Source: an uncultured Rhodospirillaceae bacterium (GTDB lineage Bacteria; Pseudomonadota; Alphaproteobacteria; Rhodospirillales; Magnetospirillaceae). Taken from it: 49,287 bases of DNA. The DNA lies in assembly GCA_903901915.1 (NCBI GenBank), contig CAIUSV010000025.1, positions 1 to 49,287 of the forward strand, written 5' to 3'. Both the position numbers and the translations under genes were made by a program. Of this stretch, positions 1 to 7,451 are shown in pieces. The notes beneath the pieces were generated by a model that did not search any database, was not told where the DNA came from, and saw nothing but the letters and a program-made list of their open reading frames with translations. The number at the start of each line of letters is the position of its first letter. The first letter of the stretch is position 1.

Positions 1-141
1 CGCCACCCCCGAACGCTCAACCGCCGACCGGATCGCAACCGCACCCAATTGCGGCCCCGCCAGACCGCTCAGATCCCCCTGGAAGCCCCCAAGCGGTGTG
101 CGCGCGGCGCCGACGATGACGACGGGATCGGATGTGGTCAT
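1..141 (-). CDS. Thiolase (acetyl-CoA acetyltransferase family), N-terminal 47 residues only
   Basis: The gene starts with ATG at 141 on the minus strand and leaves the window at base 1, still open. The 47 visible residues contain the thiolase N-terminal signature: a hydrophobic VVIVGAARTP strand, then LGGFQGDLS. The active-site Cys and His lie outside the window, so the substrate class cannot be told: a biosynthetic acetoacetyl-CoA thiolase and a degradative 3-ketoacyl-CoA thiolase begin alike. Given the CoA ligases and acyl-CoA genes downstream, a role in acyl-CoA breakdown is a reasonable inference. A long non-coding region separates it from the aldehyde dehydrogenase gene on the same strand, so it probably has its own promoter. 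Confidence 0.85.
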   Translation of the reverse strand, partial: MTTSDPVVIVGAARTPLGGFQGDLSGLAGPQLGAVAIRSAVERSGVA

Positions 142-178
142 GGCTGGTGGTCCTTCTCTTGGATGGCGTTGGTACGTC

Positions 179-208
179 CCCCGTCTTTAGCGAGAACGGG
201 AGACGGGG
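179..208 (-). promoter_or_regulatory. Leader hairpin with an alternative pairing ahead of the thiolase
   Basis: CCCCGTCT (179-186) and AGACGGGG (201-208) form a perfect 8-bp inverted repeat with a 14-base loop. Within it, CCCGT (180-184) can instead pair with ACGGG (196-200). The two stems share the left arm and exclude each other. The element ends 37 bases before the thiolase start codon, so it would lie in the mRNA leader if transcription starts near 280. A switch is possible but unproven. Confidence 0.3.
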
Positions 209-292
209 AGGAAGACCGGCAAGGTTTGTCCTCCACCCGCCCCTCCGGGTCGCCCGTTTCTCAGGGACGAGGGAAGATGATCACTTCATATT

Positions 293-310
293 AAAGTGGT
301 TAGACACTTT
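293..310. promoter_or_regulatory. Dyad AAAGTG-N6-CACTTT, candidate operator
   Basis: A perfect 6+6 inverted repeat with a 6-base spacer, placed just upstream (minus-strand sense) of the -10-like TAATAT at 293-288. Its geometry suits a dimeric regulator acting on the thiolase promoter. No regulator family is assigned. Confidence 0.35.
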
Positions 311-366
311 TGCTCTAACAAAAACATGCAAAAACAATAGGTTATGTTTCCGCAATCCGTCGAAAT

Positions 367-548
367 ATGCACAAAGCATGCACAAAATTCCCCTGCAAAA
401 TTTTACACGCAATACAATTTCAGATTCGCATTACACCACCTAATACGCGCTGCTGGTCCTTGTGTATGTGGTTTGTGTATATTTCAGGCCTACCAAGCAT
501 TATTCCCATCCCAAAACATACACAAAACCAGCGCAAAACATACACACG
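367..548. repeat. Cluster of TTGTGYAT octamers, helically phased pairs
   Basis: Exact copies of TTGTGYAT occur at 367-374 and 378-385 (minus), 460-467 and 473-480 (plus) and 519-526 (minus). Near copies occur at 541-548, 326-333 and 572-579. Two copies sit in a perfect 13-bp direct repeat, CAAAACATACACA, at 512-524 and 534-546, start-to-start 22 bp (two helix turns). The pair at 367/378 is 11 bp apart (one turn). Such phasing suggests several protein dimers bound on one DNA face. Some copies contain TGCA, a feature of BzdR/BoxR-type operators, but no such regulator is in the window. Confidence 0.55.
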
Positions 549-581
549 ATACTGATAGCGCATTGATTTTGTTGTGTTTGC

Positions 582-2072
582 TTAGCGCATATTAAAGATG
601 ATGGTCTTCTTGTGGGTGAAGTGCTCCAGCATGGATTCCAGCGAGGCTTCGCGGCCGAGGCCCGAGGTCTTGACGCCGCCATAGGATAGCCCCGGCTGTA
701 CCACCAGGTTCTGGTTGACCTGGACGAAGCCGGCCTCCAGCCGCCGCGTGGCGTCCATGGCGATCTTGATGTCACGGGTCCAGATCGAGGCGGCAAGGCC
801 GTATTCGCTGTCGTTGGCCTGATTGATCACCGATTCGTAATCGCTCCATTTGATCACGGCGCAGACCGGGCCGAAGATCTCTTCCCGGCAGATGCGGTCG
901 GCGTTGGTGACGCCGGTGAAGATCACCGGCTGGACGAAGCGGCCGTTGGTCAATTTGGCGTCCTTGGGCATGGCCGAGCAGACGTGCTTGGTGGCGCCCT
1001 TGGTTTCCTCGCCCAGCTTGATGTAGCTGTTGACCCGCTCGAACTGGCCGTCGGAAATGATGGTGCCGATGTCGGTCTTCTCGTCCAGCGGATCGCCCAT
1101 CACCATGGCATCGACCTTGGCCTTCACCTTGGCGACGAACTCGTCGTGGATGCTTTCGTGGACGAAAATGCGCGAGGACGCGGTGCAGCTCTGGCCCTGG
1201 CGGGTGAAGCGCATGCCGGCCAGGGCGCCGGCCACCGCCTGATCCATGTCGGCGTCGGCGCAGACGATCATCGGGCTTTTGCCGCCCAGTTCCAGGGTGA
1301 CCGGAATCAGCTTTTCGGCGGCGGCCTTGTAGACGATGCGGCCGGTGTCGACGCTGCCGGTGAAGCTGACCTTGCCGACGTCGGGGTGTTCCACCAGCGG
1401 GGCGCCGCATTCGGGGCCGAAGCCGGACAGGATGTTGAAGACGCCGTGGGGCAGCACGGTGTTCATGATTTCGGCGACGCGCAGCACGGTCAGCGGCGCT
1501 TCCTCGGCCGACTTGACCACCACGGCGTTGCCGGCCACCAGGGCGGCGGCGGCTTTCATCGCCATCAGCAGCAGCGGCACGTTCCACGGAATGATGCAGG
1601 CGACCACGCCGACCGGCTCGCGCACGGTGACGGTCAGCATGTCGGGGTTGAAGGGGATGGTCTCGCCCTTCAACTCGCTGCCCAGGCCGCCAAAGAACAC
1701 GAACATGTCGGCTAGCACCCCGGCCTCGACCCGGCTTTCGGTGCGCAACGCCTTGCCGGTTTCCAGCGCCACCAGCCGGCCCAGTTCCTCGACGTGAGCG
1801 GACAGCACCCGGCCGCACTCGGCCACCAGCTTGCCCCGGCTGCGGGCGGACAGCTTGGCCCACTCCTTTTGCGCCGCCTTGGCCGCCGCCACGGCGGCAT
1901 CCACGTCCGCCTTGGTGCCGAAGGCGGCGGTGCCGATCTCCGCCAGGGTGGCGGGATTGTCCACCGGGAAGGTCTTGCCCGACTTGGCCGGCACGAAGGC
2001 GCCGCCGATAAGGTGCTTGCCCGACAGGGTCTTGGCCAGCTTGAAGGGATCGAGTTCCGGGGTGAGGGTCAT
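582..2072 (-). CDS. NAD(P)-dependent aldehyde dehydrogenase
   Basis: A 496-residue aldehyde dehydrogenase of normal family length, which oxidises an aldehyde to its acid. The active-site motifs are intact: LELGGKSP carries the general-base Glu (about residue 259) and GQSCTASSR carries the nucleophilic Cys (about 296). The PWN and FTGS nucleotide-binding motifs are also present. I chose the ATG at 2072 over the longer open frame because it begins the conserved domain, has an AAGAGAG ribosome site, and lies two bases after the stop of the upstream PaaK-like gene. It is the last gene of the Liv-ligase operon. The resemblance is to phenylacetaldehyde/benzaldehyde-type enzymes, but substrate cannot be read from sequence. 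It is not the CoA-acylating methylmalonate-semialdehyde type by general look. Confidence 0.9.
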   Translation of the reverse strand: MTLTPELDPFKLAKTLSGKHLIGGAFVPAKSGKTFPVDNPATLAEIGTAAFGTKADVDAAVAAAKAAQKEWAKLSARSRGKLVAECGRVLSAHVEELGRLVALETGKALRTESRVEAGVLADMFVFFGGLGSELKGETIPFNPDMLTVTVREPVGVVACIIPWNVPLLLMAMKAAAALVAGNAVVVKSAEEAPLTVLRVAEIMNTVLPHGVFNILSGFGPECGAPLVEHPDVGKVSFTGSVDTGRIVYKAAAEKLIPVTLELGGKSPMIVCADADMDQAVAGALAGMRFTRQGQSCTASSRIFVHESIHDEFVAKVKAKVDAMVMGDPLDEKTDIGTIISDGQFERVNSYIKLGEETKGATKHVCSAMPKDAKLTNGRFVQPVIFTGVTNADRICREEIFGPVCAVIKWSDYESVINQANDSEYGLAASIWTRDIKIAMDATRRLEAGFVQVNQNLVVQPGLSYGGVKTSGLGREASLESMLEHFTHKKTIIFNMR

Positions 2073-2074
2073 GA

Positions 2075-3304
2075 TCAGGCTCTCTTGTCGTGGATGACGA
2101 TGCCGTCGTTGGGAAGGTTGCCGGGGGTATCGAACGCCACCGTGGTCTTCAGTTTGCACAGCGAATGGAAGCTGTCCTGGATGGCGGCCGCCAGTCCCGG
2201 CTGGGCGACGGCGCTTTCCACCATCAGGGTCAAGGCGTCGGATTCGCCGTCGCGGGTGACCACCAGCCTGACACGGCCGATCTCGGCGTGGCGTTTGGTC
2301 AGTTCGGCGATCTGGCGGGGATGGATGAACATGCCCTTGACCTTGGTGGTCTGGTCGGCGCGGCCCATCCAGCCCTTCAGGCGCAGATTGGTGCGGCCGC
2401 AGGGGCTTTGCCCCGCCAGCACCGCCGACAGGTCGCCGGTGGCGAAGCGGATCAGCGGGTAGTCGGGGTTGAAGCTGGTCACCACCACCTCGCCGACCTC
2501 GCCGTCGGGGACCGGGTCGCCGGTGCCGGGGCGCACGATCTCGACGATGACGCCCTCGTCGACGATCAGTCCCTGGCGGGCCGGGCTTTCATAGGCGATC
2601 AGGCCGAGATCGGCGGTGGCATAACATTGGGTCACCTCCACCCCCAAATCCTTCAGCCCCTGGCGCAACGGCGGCAGCAGCGCCTCGCCCGAGACGCAGG
2701 CCTTGGTCAGGGAGGAATGGTCGAGACCCATCTCCTCGGCCTTTTCCAGGATGATCCGCAGGAACGAGGGCGTGCCGCCATAACCGGCGGGGCGCAGGTC
2801 GGCCACCGCGCGGGCCTGCTGCTCGGTATTGCCGACCCCGGCCGGGAACACCGGGCAGCCCAGGGCGTGGGCGCCGGTCTCGAACATCACGCCGCCGGGA
2901 GTGAAGTGGTACGAGAAGGCGTTGTGCATCAGCTCGCCCCGGCGGAAACCGGCGGCGAACAGGGCGCGGGCGACGCGCCACCAGTCGTTGTCCCAGCCCT
3001 CGGGGTCGTAGATCGGTCCCGGCGAGGCGAAGACGCGGCGCAGCTCGCTTTTCGGCGTGGCGATCAGCGAGGCGAAGGGCGGATCGGCCTGCTGGGCGTC
3101 GATCAGTTCTGACTTGCGGGTTACCGGCAGCCGGGCCAGGGCGGCGCGGTCGGTGACGGTGGCCGGGTCGACGCCGGCCAGCAGCCGGCCGAAGGCGGGG
3201 GCGTCGGCCTGGGCCAGCGCCACCTGCTCGGGCAGGGCGGCGAACAGGGCCGTCTCGCGCTCGTCGGCCGAGCGGGTTTCCAGGGAATCAAAGTACTCGG
3301 TCAT
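2075..3304 (-). CDS. PaaK-like (phenylacetate-CoA ligase family) protein with degenerate active site
   Basis: A 409-residue member of the phenylacetate-CoA ligase branch of adenylate-forming enzymes. Family features are visible: GGTPSFLR, a VSGEALLPP segment, a YATADLGL segment in place of the usual aromatic-Gly-x-Thr-Glu motif, and IRFATGDLS plus GRADQTTKVKG near the C-terminus. Two key elements are not recognisable: the Ser/Thr/Gly-rich phosphate loop (SSGTTG-like) is replaced by ASPGPIYDPEG, and the C-terminal motif with the catalytic Lys (SEGK-like) reads NLPNDGIVIHDKR. The ATG at 3304 overlaps the livF stop codon (TAATG), supporting this start over a GTG nine bases upstream. It may be inactive, use a partner, or be an unusual ligase or CoA transferase. 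The operon also encodes a complete acyl-CoA synthetase. Confidence 0.8.
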   Translation of the reverse strand: MTEYFDSLETRSADERETALFAALPEQVALAQADAPAFGRLLAGVDPATVTDRAALARLPVTRKSELIDAQQADPPFASLIATPKSELRRVFASPGPIYDPEGWDNDWWRVARALFAAGFRRGELMHNAFSYHFTPGGVMFETGAHALGCPVFPAGVGNTEQQARAVADLRPAGYGGTPSFLRIILEKAEEMGLDHSSLTKACVSGEALLPPLRQGLKDLGVEVTQCYATADLGLIAYESPARQGLIVDEGVIVEIVRPGTGDPVPDGEVGEVVVTSFNPDYPLIRFATGDLSAVLAGQSPCGRTNLRLKGWMGRADQTTKVKGMFIHPRQIAELTKRHAEIGRVRLVVTRDGESDALTLMVESAVAQPGLAAAIQDSFHSLCKLKTTVAFDTPGNLPNDGIVIHDKRA

Positions 3305-4128
3305 TACAGCCACCGCTTGCGCCGCTTGTAGGATTTCAGGTTCTTGAACGACTTCCGCTCCTTGTCGCCGCCCAGGTAGAATTCCTTGACGTCCTCGTTG
3401 TTGACCAGATCGTCCTTGGCGCCGTCCAGCACGATCTTACCCGATTCCATGATGTAGCCGAACTCGGCGATTTTCAGCGCCATGCGGGCGTTCTGCTCGA
3501 CCAGCAAGATGGTAACGCCGGTGTCCCGGCACAGCTTCTCGATGATGGCGAAGACCTCCTTGACCAAGAGCGGCGACAGCCCCATCGACGGCTCGTCCAG
3601 CAGGATCATCTTGGGCCGGGCCATCATGGCGCGGCCGATGGCCAGCATCTGCTGCTCGCCACCGGAAAGATAGCCGGCGAGACCGACGCGTTCGCGCAGG
3701 CGGGGGAAATAGTCGAACACCATCTCGATATCGTTGCGGATGGCGGCGGCGCCGTCCTTGCGGGTGAAGGCGCCGAGCCGCAGGTTCTCGGTGACGGTCA
3801 TGTCCTCGATGATGCGGCGGCCCTCCATCACCTGGAAGATACCGCGCCGCACGATCTCCTCCGGGGCGCGATTGGCGATCTCTTCGCCCATGAAGGTGAT
3901 GTTGCCGCGGGTGACTTCGCCGTCCTCGGTCCCCAGCAGGCCGGAAATCGCCTTGAGCGTGGTCGATTTGCCGGCGCCGTTGGGACCCAGCAAGGTGACG
4001 ATGCGGCCTTTGGGCACGTCGAGGCTGACGCCGCGCAGCACCAAGATGACGTCGTCATAGACGACCTCGATATTGTTGACCGAGAGAATGATCTCGTCGG
4101 CGGCGGGTTTGACGGCGGGTTCGGCCAT
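3304..4128 (-). CDS. livF: Branched-chain-type ABC transporter ATP-binding protein LivF
   Basis: A 274-residue ATPase of a LivFGHMK-type importer, acting on the cytoplasmic face of the inner membrane. The Walker A motif GPNGAGKST, signature LSGGEQQML, Walker B ILLDEPSMGLSP and switch histidine region VEQNA are all seen. A basic C-terminal tail (KSYKRRKRWL) extends past the usual LivF end; such tails are common in versions from aromatic-acid operons. It follows livK after a hairpin-containing gap and overlaps the PaaK-like gene by one base. The transported compound is unknown: a branched-chain amino acid or, given the ligases, an aromatic acid. Confidence 0.93.
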   Translation of the reverse strand: MAEPAVKPAADEIILSVNNIEVVYDDVILVLRGVSLDVPKGRIVTLLGPNGAGKSTTLKAISGLLGTEDGEVTRGNITFMGEEIANRAPEEIVRRGIFQVMEGRRIIEDMTVTENLRLGAFTRKDGAAAIRNDIEMVFDYFPRLRERVGLAGYLSGGEQQMLAIGRAMMARPKMILLDEPSMGLSPLLVKEVFAIIEKLCRDTGVTILLVEQNARMALKIAEFGYIMESGKIVLDGAKDDLVNNEDVKEFYLGGDKERKSFKNLKSYKRRKRWL

Positions 4129-4154
4129 GCTGGCATCCCTATCAGCAGAAGGAA

Positions 4155-4181
4155 ACGGGCGGCGGACCGGCCGCCGCCCGT
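4155..4181 (-). terminator. Strong GC hairpin between livK and livF
   Basis: ACGGGCGGCGG (4155-4165) and CCGCCGCCCGT (4171-4181) are a perfect 11-bp inverted repeat with a 5-base loop. On the minus strand it is followed only by TTTCCTTCT, a poor U-run, so full termination is unlikely. Hairpins after a binding-protein gene often stabilise the upstream mRNA or cut downstream expression, raising binding protein over ATPase. Confidence 0.5.
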
Positions 4182-4188
4182 GGGTCGC

Positions 4189-5430
4189 TTACCAGCCCAG
4201 CCATTCCTTGCGGCGGGGGATGTCGGCGGTATAGACCAGCTTCATGCCGATGGTGCCGCCCTTGGTCGACGCCTGATAGGCCCGGACCGTGGTGGTGCCG
4301 CGATGGTCGTCGGCGGTCCAGGTCGAGGGCAGGCAGACGCCGTCCAGTCCGGCCGGTACCCAATCCTTCTTGCCGGCTTCCATGGCCTTCTTAATGTTGG
4401 GGCCGGTGATGCCGCCTTGCATCTTGTCGGCGGCCTCCATGGCCTCCTTCATGTAGTAGACCGAGCAGACGGCGCGGATGTAGTGCACCGGCCGGGCCTC
4501 GGTACCGCTGGCGTCGGAGACCTTGGAGATTTCGCGCACCAGCTTCATGCCGGCGACGTCGTCGGTCCAGGTGGCGGCGCCCACCACCCACACCAGCTTG
4601 TCCGAGGCTTCGCCGGCGGCCTTCAGCGAGCCCTCGTCGGTGCCCCAGATGTTGGCCAGGAACTGGACGTTGACGCCCACCGTCTCGCACGACTTCAGCA
4701 GCGAGATGGTCGACCCCGAGGTGTTGGCGAGATAGGCGTAATCGGCGCCCGATTCCTTGAGGCTCAGGCACTGGGCCTTGAAGTCGCCCGGCTTCAGCGA
4801 ATACTGGATCTCGTTCAGGACGTCGAGGCCCAGTTCCTTGGCATAGGCGCCGCAGGCCGCCTTGGGGGCGTTGGGATAGGGGTGGTTGTCGCCCATGTGG
4901 ACGAACTTGGCCTTGCCCTTGCCGCCCTTCTTCTTCCAGTCCTCGGCCGCCCATTGCACCAGGCCGCGGCAGGCGTCGGAATAGCTGGGGCCGTAGAAGA
5001 AGTTGTAGGGCGCGCCCTTGACCGAGGTCACCCCCTTGGGGTCGGTCAGGTGGCCGGAATAGGAGGCCGAGAAATAGGGAATCTCGTCCTTGGCCACCGA
5101 GGTGACCAGCGCCTCGGTATCGCCGGTGCCCCAGCCCTGGATGGCGACCGCCCGGTCCGATCCGGTCAGCTTCTTGTAGGCCGCCATGGCGCGCGGCACC
5201 TCGTAGGCGTAGTCCACGGTCTCGAAGATGATCTTCTTGCCGGCCACGCCGCCATGGGCGTTGATGTAGTTCATGGCATCGGCGATGCCTTGGCCATAGG
5301 GCTTGCCCACCGCCGAGGTGGCGCCGGTGATGTCGGCGATGTGGCCGACCAGGATGCCGTCGGCGGCGGTGGCGCTGCCGGCGGCGGCGATGGCGGCCAC
5401 GGTGGCGCCCGCGATCAGGATCTGCTTCAT
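4189..5430 (-). CDS. livK: Periplasmic substrate-binding protein, LivK type
   Basis: A 413-residue periplasmic binding protein of the type-I fold used by Liv-family importers. It begins with a signal peptide (MKQILIAGATVAAIAAAG, probable cut after SATA near residue 23), then ILVGHIADITGATS, the usual first strand and ligand loop. The ATG at 5430 follows a GGGAGGT ribosome site. The frame stays open far upstream only because GC-rich DNA has few stops; the signal peptide fixes the start. The length suits the aromatic/amide-ligand group better than classic leucine-binding proteins (about 370), which is weak evidence for a non-amino-acid ligand. Confidence 0.92.
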   Translation of the reverse strand: MKQILIAGATVAAIAAAGSATAADGILVGHIADITGATSAVGKPYGQGIADAMNYINAHGGVAGKKIIFETVDYAYEVPRAMAAYKKLTGSDRAVAIQGWGTGDTEALVTSVAKDEIPYFSASYSGHLTDPKGVTSVKGAPYNFFYGPSYSDACRGLVQWAAEDWKKKGGKGKAKFVHMGDNHPYPNAPKAACGAYAKELGLDVLNEIQYSLKPGDFKAQCLSLKESGADYAYLANTSGSTISLLKSCETVGVNVQFLANIWGTDEGSLKAAGEASDKLVWVVGAATWTDDVAGMKLVREISKVSDASGTEARPVHYIRAVCSVYYMKEAMEAADKMQGGITGPNIKKAMEAGKKDWVPAGLDGVCLPSTWTADDHRGTTTVRAYQASTKGGTIGMKLVYTADIPRRKEWLGW

Positions 5431-5468
5431 GGTTGTGGTACCTCCCAGTATGTTTTTTGCGTTTCTGC

Positions 5469-6539
5469 TCAGTAGGAGAACGGGTACAGCTTCCAATAGG
5501 ATTTGATCAGACGCCAGCGGTGAACCAGCCCGTCCGGCTCGAAGATGAGGAACAGCACGATGGCCAGGCCGATGGCCGCCTCCTTGATGTAGGCCAGGGC
5601 GCTGGTGACCGCCGGAATGTCGCCGATGACGTGCTTGATGGTGCTGACGGCGGCCTCGGTGGCCTCGGGCAGCAGCACCATGAAGGCGGTTCCCATCAGC
5701 GTTCCCATCACCGAGCCCATGCCGCCGATGATGATCATGCCGAGAAACTGGATCGACAACAGGATGGTGAATCCCTCGGCCGAGACATAGCCGAGATAGT
5801 GGCCGTACAGCGCCCCGCCCACTCCGGCGTAGAACGACGAGATGCCGAACGACAAGATGCGGTACTTGGTGAGGTTGATGCCCATCACCTCGGCCGACAG
5901 GTAGTGGTCGCGCACCGCGACGAAGGCGCGGCCGTCGCGGGTGCGCAGCAGGTTGGTGCCCAACAGGAACATCACCACCACGAAGGCCAGCACCACGTAG
6001 AAGAAGGCGCGGTCGCCGCTGACCTCGTAGCCGAGCAGGTTGATCGGCCCCGCCATCGCCCCCGACGAGCCGCCGGTGAACCAGTTGGCGCGCGAAAAGA
6101 AGTCTTCCAGGATGAACTGCGAGGCGAAGGTGGCGATGGCGAGATACAGCCCCTTCAGCCGGCCTGCCGGAATGCCGAACAGCAGCCCCAGCAGGGTCGT
6201 CATCACCCCGGCCAGCGGAATCGCCAGCAGCACCGGAATGCCGAAGATGTTGTTCAGCCATGCCGAGGCGAAGGCGCCGAAGCCGAAGAAGGCGGCGTGG
6301 CCCAGCGAGATCTGTCCGGTGCAGCCCACCAGGATATTGAGGCCCAGCGCGGCGATGCCGAAAAAGCCGATCTGGATCAGCAGCGATATCAGGTAGTTGG
6401 ACAGAACCCACGGCGCCGCCATCGCGACGACGAGGCCGAGAATGCAGAAATTGCGCGACGCCGGGGTCAGGAAGATGGTGGTGTCCCTGGCATAGCTGGT
6501 CTTGAACTGGCCGCAGGGAATGAGGCTGCTGGAGATCAT
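5469..6539 (-). CDS. livM: Branched-chain-type ABC transporter permease LivM
   Basis: A 356-residue inner-membrane permease. After a hydrophilic N-terminal segment of about 30 residues come eight or more hydrophobic segments. The LivM landmark NILVGCTGQISLGHAAFFG is present near residue 85, as is the cytoplasmic coupling region around AVRDHYLSAEVMGIN that contacts the ATPase. The C-terminus, from EPDGLVHRW onward, carries a short hydrophilic tail ending in YPFSY. It sits between livH (six-base gap) and livK (38-base gap) in the same direction, so the two permease subunits are made together. Confidence 0.93.
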   Translation of the reverse strand: MISSSLIPCGQFKTSYARDTTIFLTPASRNFCILGLVVAMAAPWVLSNYLISLLIQIGFFGIAALGLNILVGCTGQISLGHAAFFGFGAFASAWLNNIFGIPVLLAIPLAGVMTTLLGLLFGIPAGRLKGLYLAIATFASQFILEDFFSRANWFTGGSSGAMAGPINLLGYEVSGDRAFFYVVLAFVVVMFLLGTNLLRTRDGRAFVAVRDHYLSAEVMGINLTKYRILSFGISSFYAGVGGALYGHYLGYVSAEGFTILLSIQFLGMIIIGGMGSVMGTLMGTAFMVLLPEATEAAVSTIKHVIGDIPAVTSALAYIKEAAIGLAIVLFLIFEPDGLVHRWRLIKSYWKLYPFSY

Positions 6540-6545
6540 GGCGCG

Positions 6546-7439
6546 TCACACCCTCTCGATGGTCTTGGTGCCGAACAGGCCGTAGGGCTTGATCATCAAG
6601 ATGATGACCAGGACGTAGAACGGCGCCACGGTATAGAGGTTCCCCAGGTGGAGGAACTGGCCGTCCGCGTACTCGGCCAGATTTTCCAGCAGGCCGATGA
6701 TCAGCCCGCCGATGATGGCACCGACGATGGAATCCAGTCCGCCGACGATCACCGCCGGGAACACCTTGATGCCGAAGAACGACAGCGCCGACGACACGCC
6801 GTTGACCATGCCCACCACCACGCCGGCCAGGGCCGAGACCATGGCCGAGATCGCCCAGGCCATGGCGAACACGTTCTTGACCGAAATGCCCAGGCTTTGC
6901 GCCACCTGCTGGTTGAAGGCGGTTGCGCGCATCGCCAGGCCCATGCGCGAGTATTTGAAGAACCAGGCGAACGCCACCATGATCACCAGCGACACCACCA
7001 GACTCATGAGATAGGCCGGCTGCACCGCCAGTCCGAACACATCCACCGATTTGACCGGGAAGATTTCGGGGAAGGGCTGGGCCCAGACGCCGAAGATCGA
7101 CTTGATCACCGCCTGGAAAAAGATCGACAGCCCGATGGTGACCATGATCACCGAGATCACCGGCTCGCCGATCAGCGGGCGCAGCACCACCATCTGCAGG
7201 ACGATGCCGAACACCATCATGAACACGAAGGTCATGGGGAAGGCGAACCAGAACGGCAGTTCCATGCTGGTGACCAGCCACCAGCAGGTCCAGGCGCCGA
7301 TCAGCAGGAACTCGCCCTGGGCGAAGTTCACCACCTGGGTCGATTTGTAGATCAGCACGAAGCACATGGCGACGACGCCGTACAAGGTGCCGACGATCAG
7401 GCCGTTGATGATCAGTTGGAGCAGCAGCGAGGACGTCAT
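6546..7439 (-). CDS. livH: Branched-chain-type ABC transporter permease LivH
   Basis: A 297-residue membrane permease, the LivM partner. Family landmarks are the N-terminal LLIINGLIVGTLYG-like helix, VNFAQGEFLLIGA, and the coupling segment AFNQQVAQSLGISVKNVF near residues 180-195. It ends with IKPYGLFGTKTIERV, typical of LivH. The ATG at 7439 has a good AGGAGAG site and follows the acyl-CoA synthetase stop by 12 bases. With LivM it should form the heterodimeric channel. Confidence 0.94.
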   Translation of the reverse strand: MTSSLLLQLIINGLIVGTLYGVVAMCFVLIYKSTQVVNFAQGEFLLIGAWTCWWLVTSMELPFWFAFPMTFVFMMVFGIVLQMVVLRPLIGEPVISVIMVTIGLSIFFQAVIKSIFGVWAQPFPEIFPVKSVDVFGLAVQPAYLMSLVVSLVIMVAFAWFFKYSRMGLAMRATAFNQQVAQSLGISVKNVFAMAWAISAMVSALAGVVVGMVNGVSSALSFFGIKVFPAVIVGGLDSIVGAIIGGLIIGLLENLAEYADGQFLHLGNLYTVAPFYVLVIILMIKPYGLFGTKTIERV

Positions 7440-7451
7440 GGGGGCTCTCTC

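Larger units (their letters stand above)
142..581. promoter_or_regulatory. Long AT-rich intergenic region upstream of the thiolase gene
   Basis: These 440 bases have no credible gene. The part nearest the thiolase start (142-280) is GC-rich like the genome; 285-580 is strikingly AT-rich. It holds a hairpin (179-208), a dyad (293-310) next to a -10-like TAATAT on the minus strand (293-288), and at least eight exact or near copies of the octamer TTGTGYAT. Both flanking genes are on the minus strand, so this is the 3' side of the aldehyde dehydrogenase gene and the 5' control region of the thiolase gene. I see no convincing -35 element, which would fit an activator-dependent promoter. Confidence 0.6.

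Noticed and set aside
287-597. Repeated decamer CATATTAAAG at 287-296 and 588-597
   Set aside because: The second copy is the coding end of the aldehyde dehydrogenase (Phe-Asn-Met-Arg-stop read in reverse), so the match is probably chance.
4189-7365. Single open frame of over 1000 codons spanning livK and the livM/livH region
   Set aside because: Only the part from 5430 down encodes a recognisable protein (LivK with signal peptide). The rest is out-of-frame reading of livM and livH, kept open by high GC.
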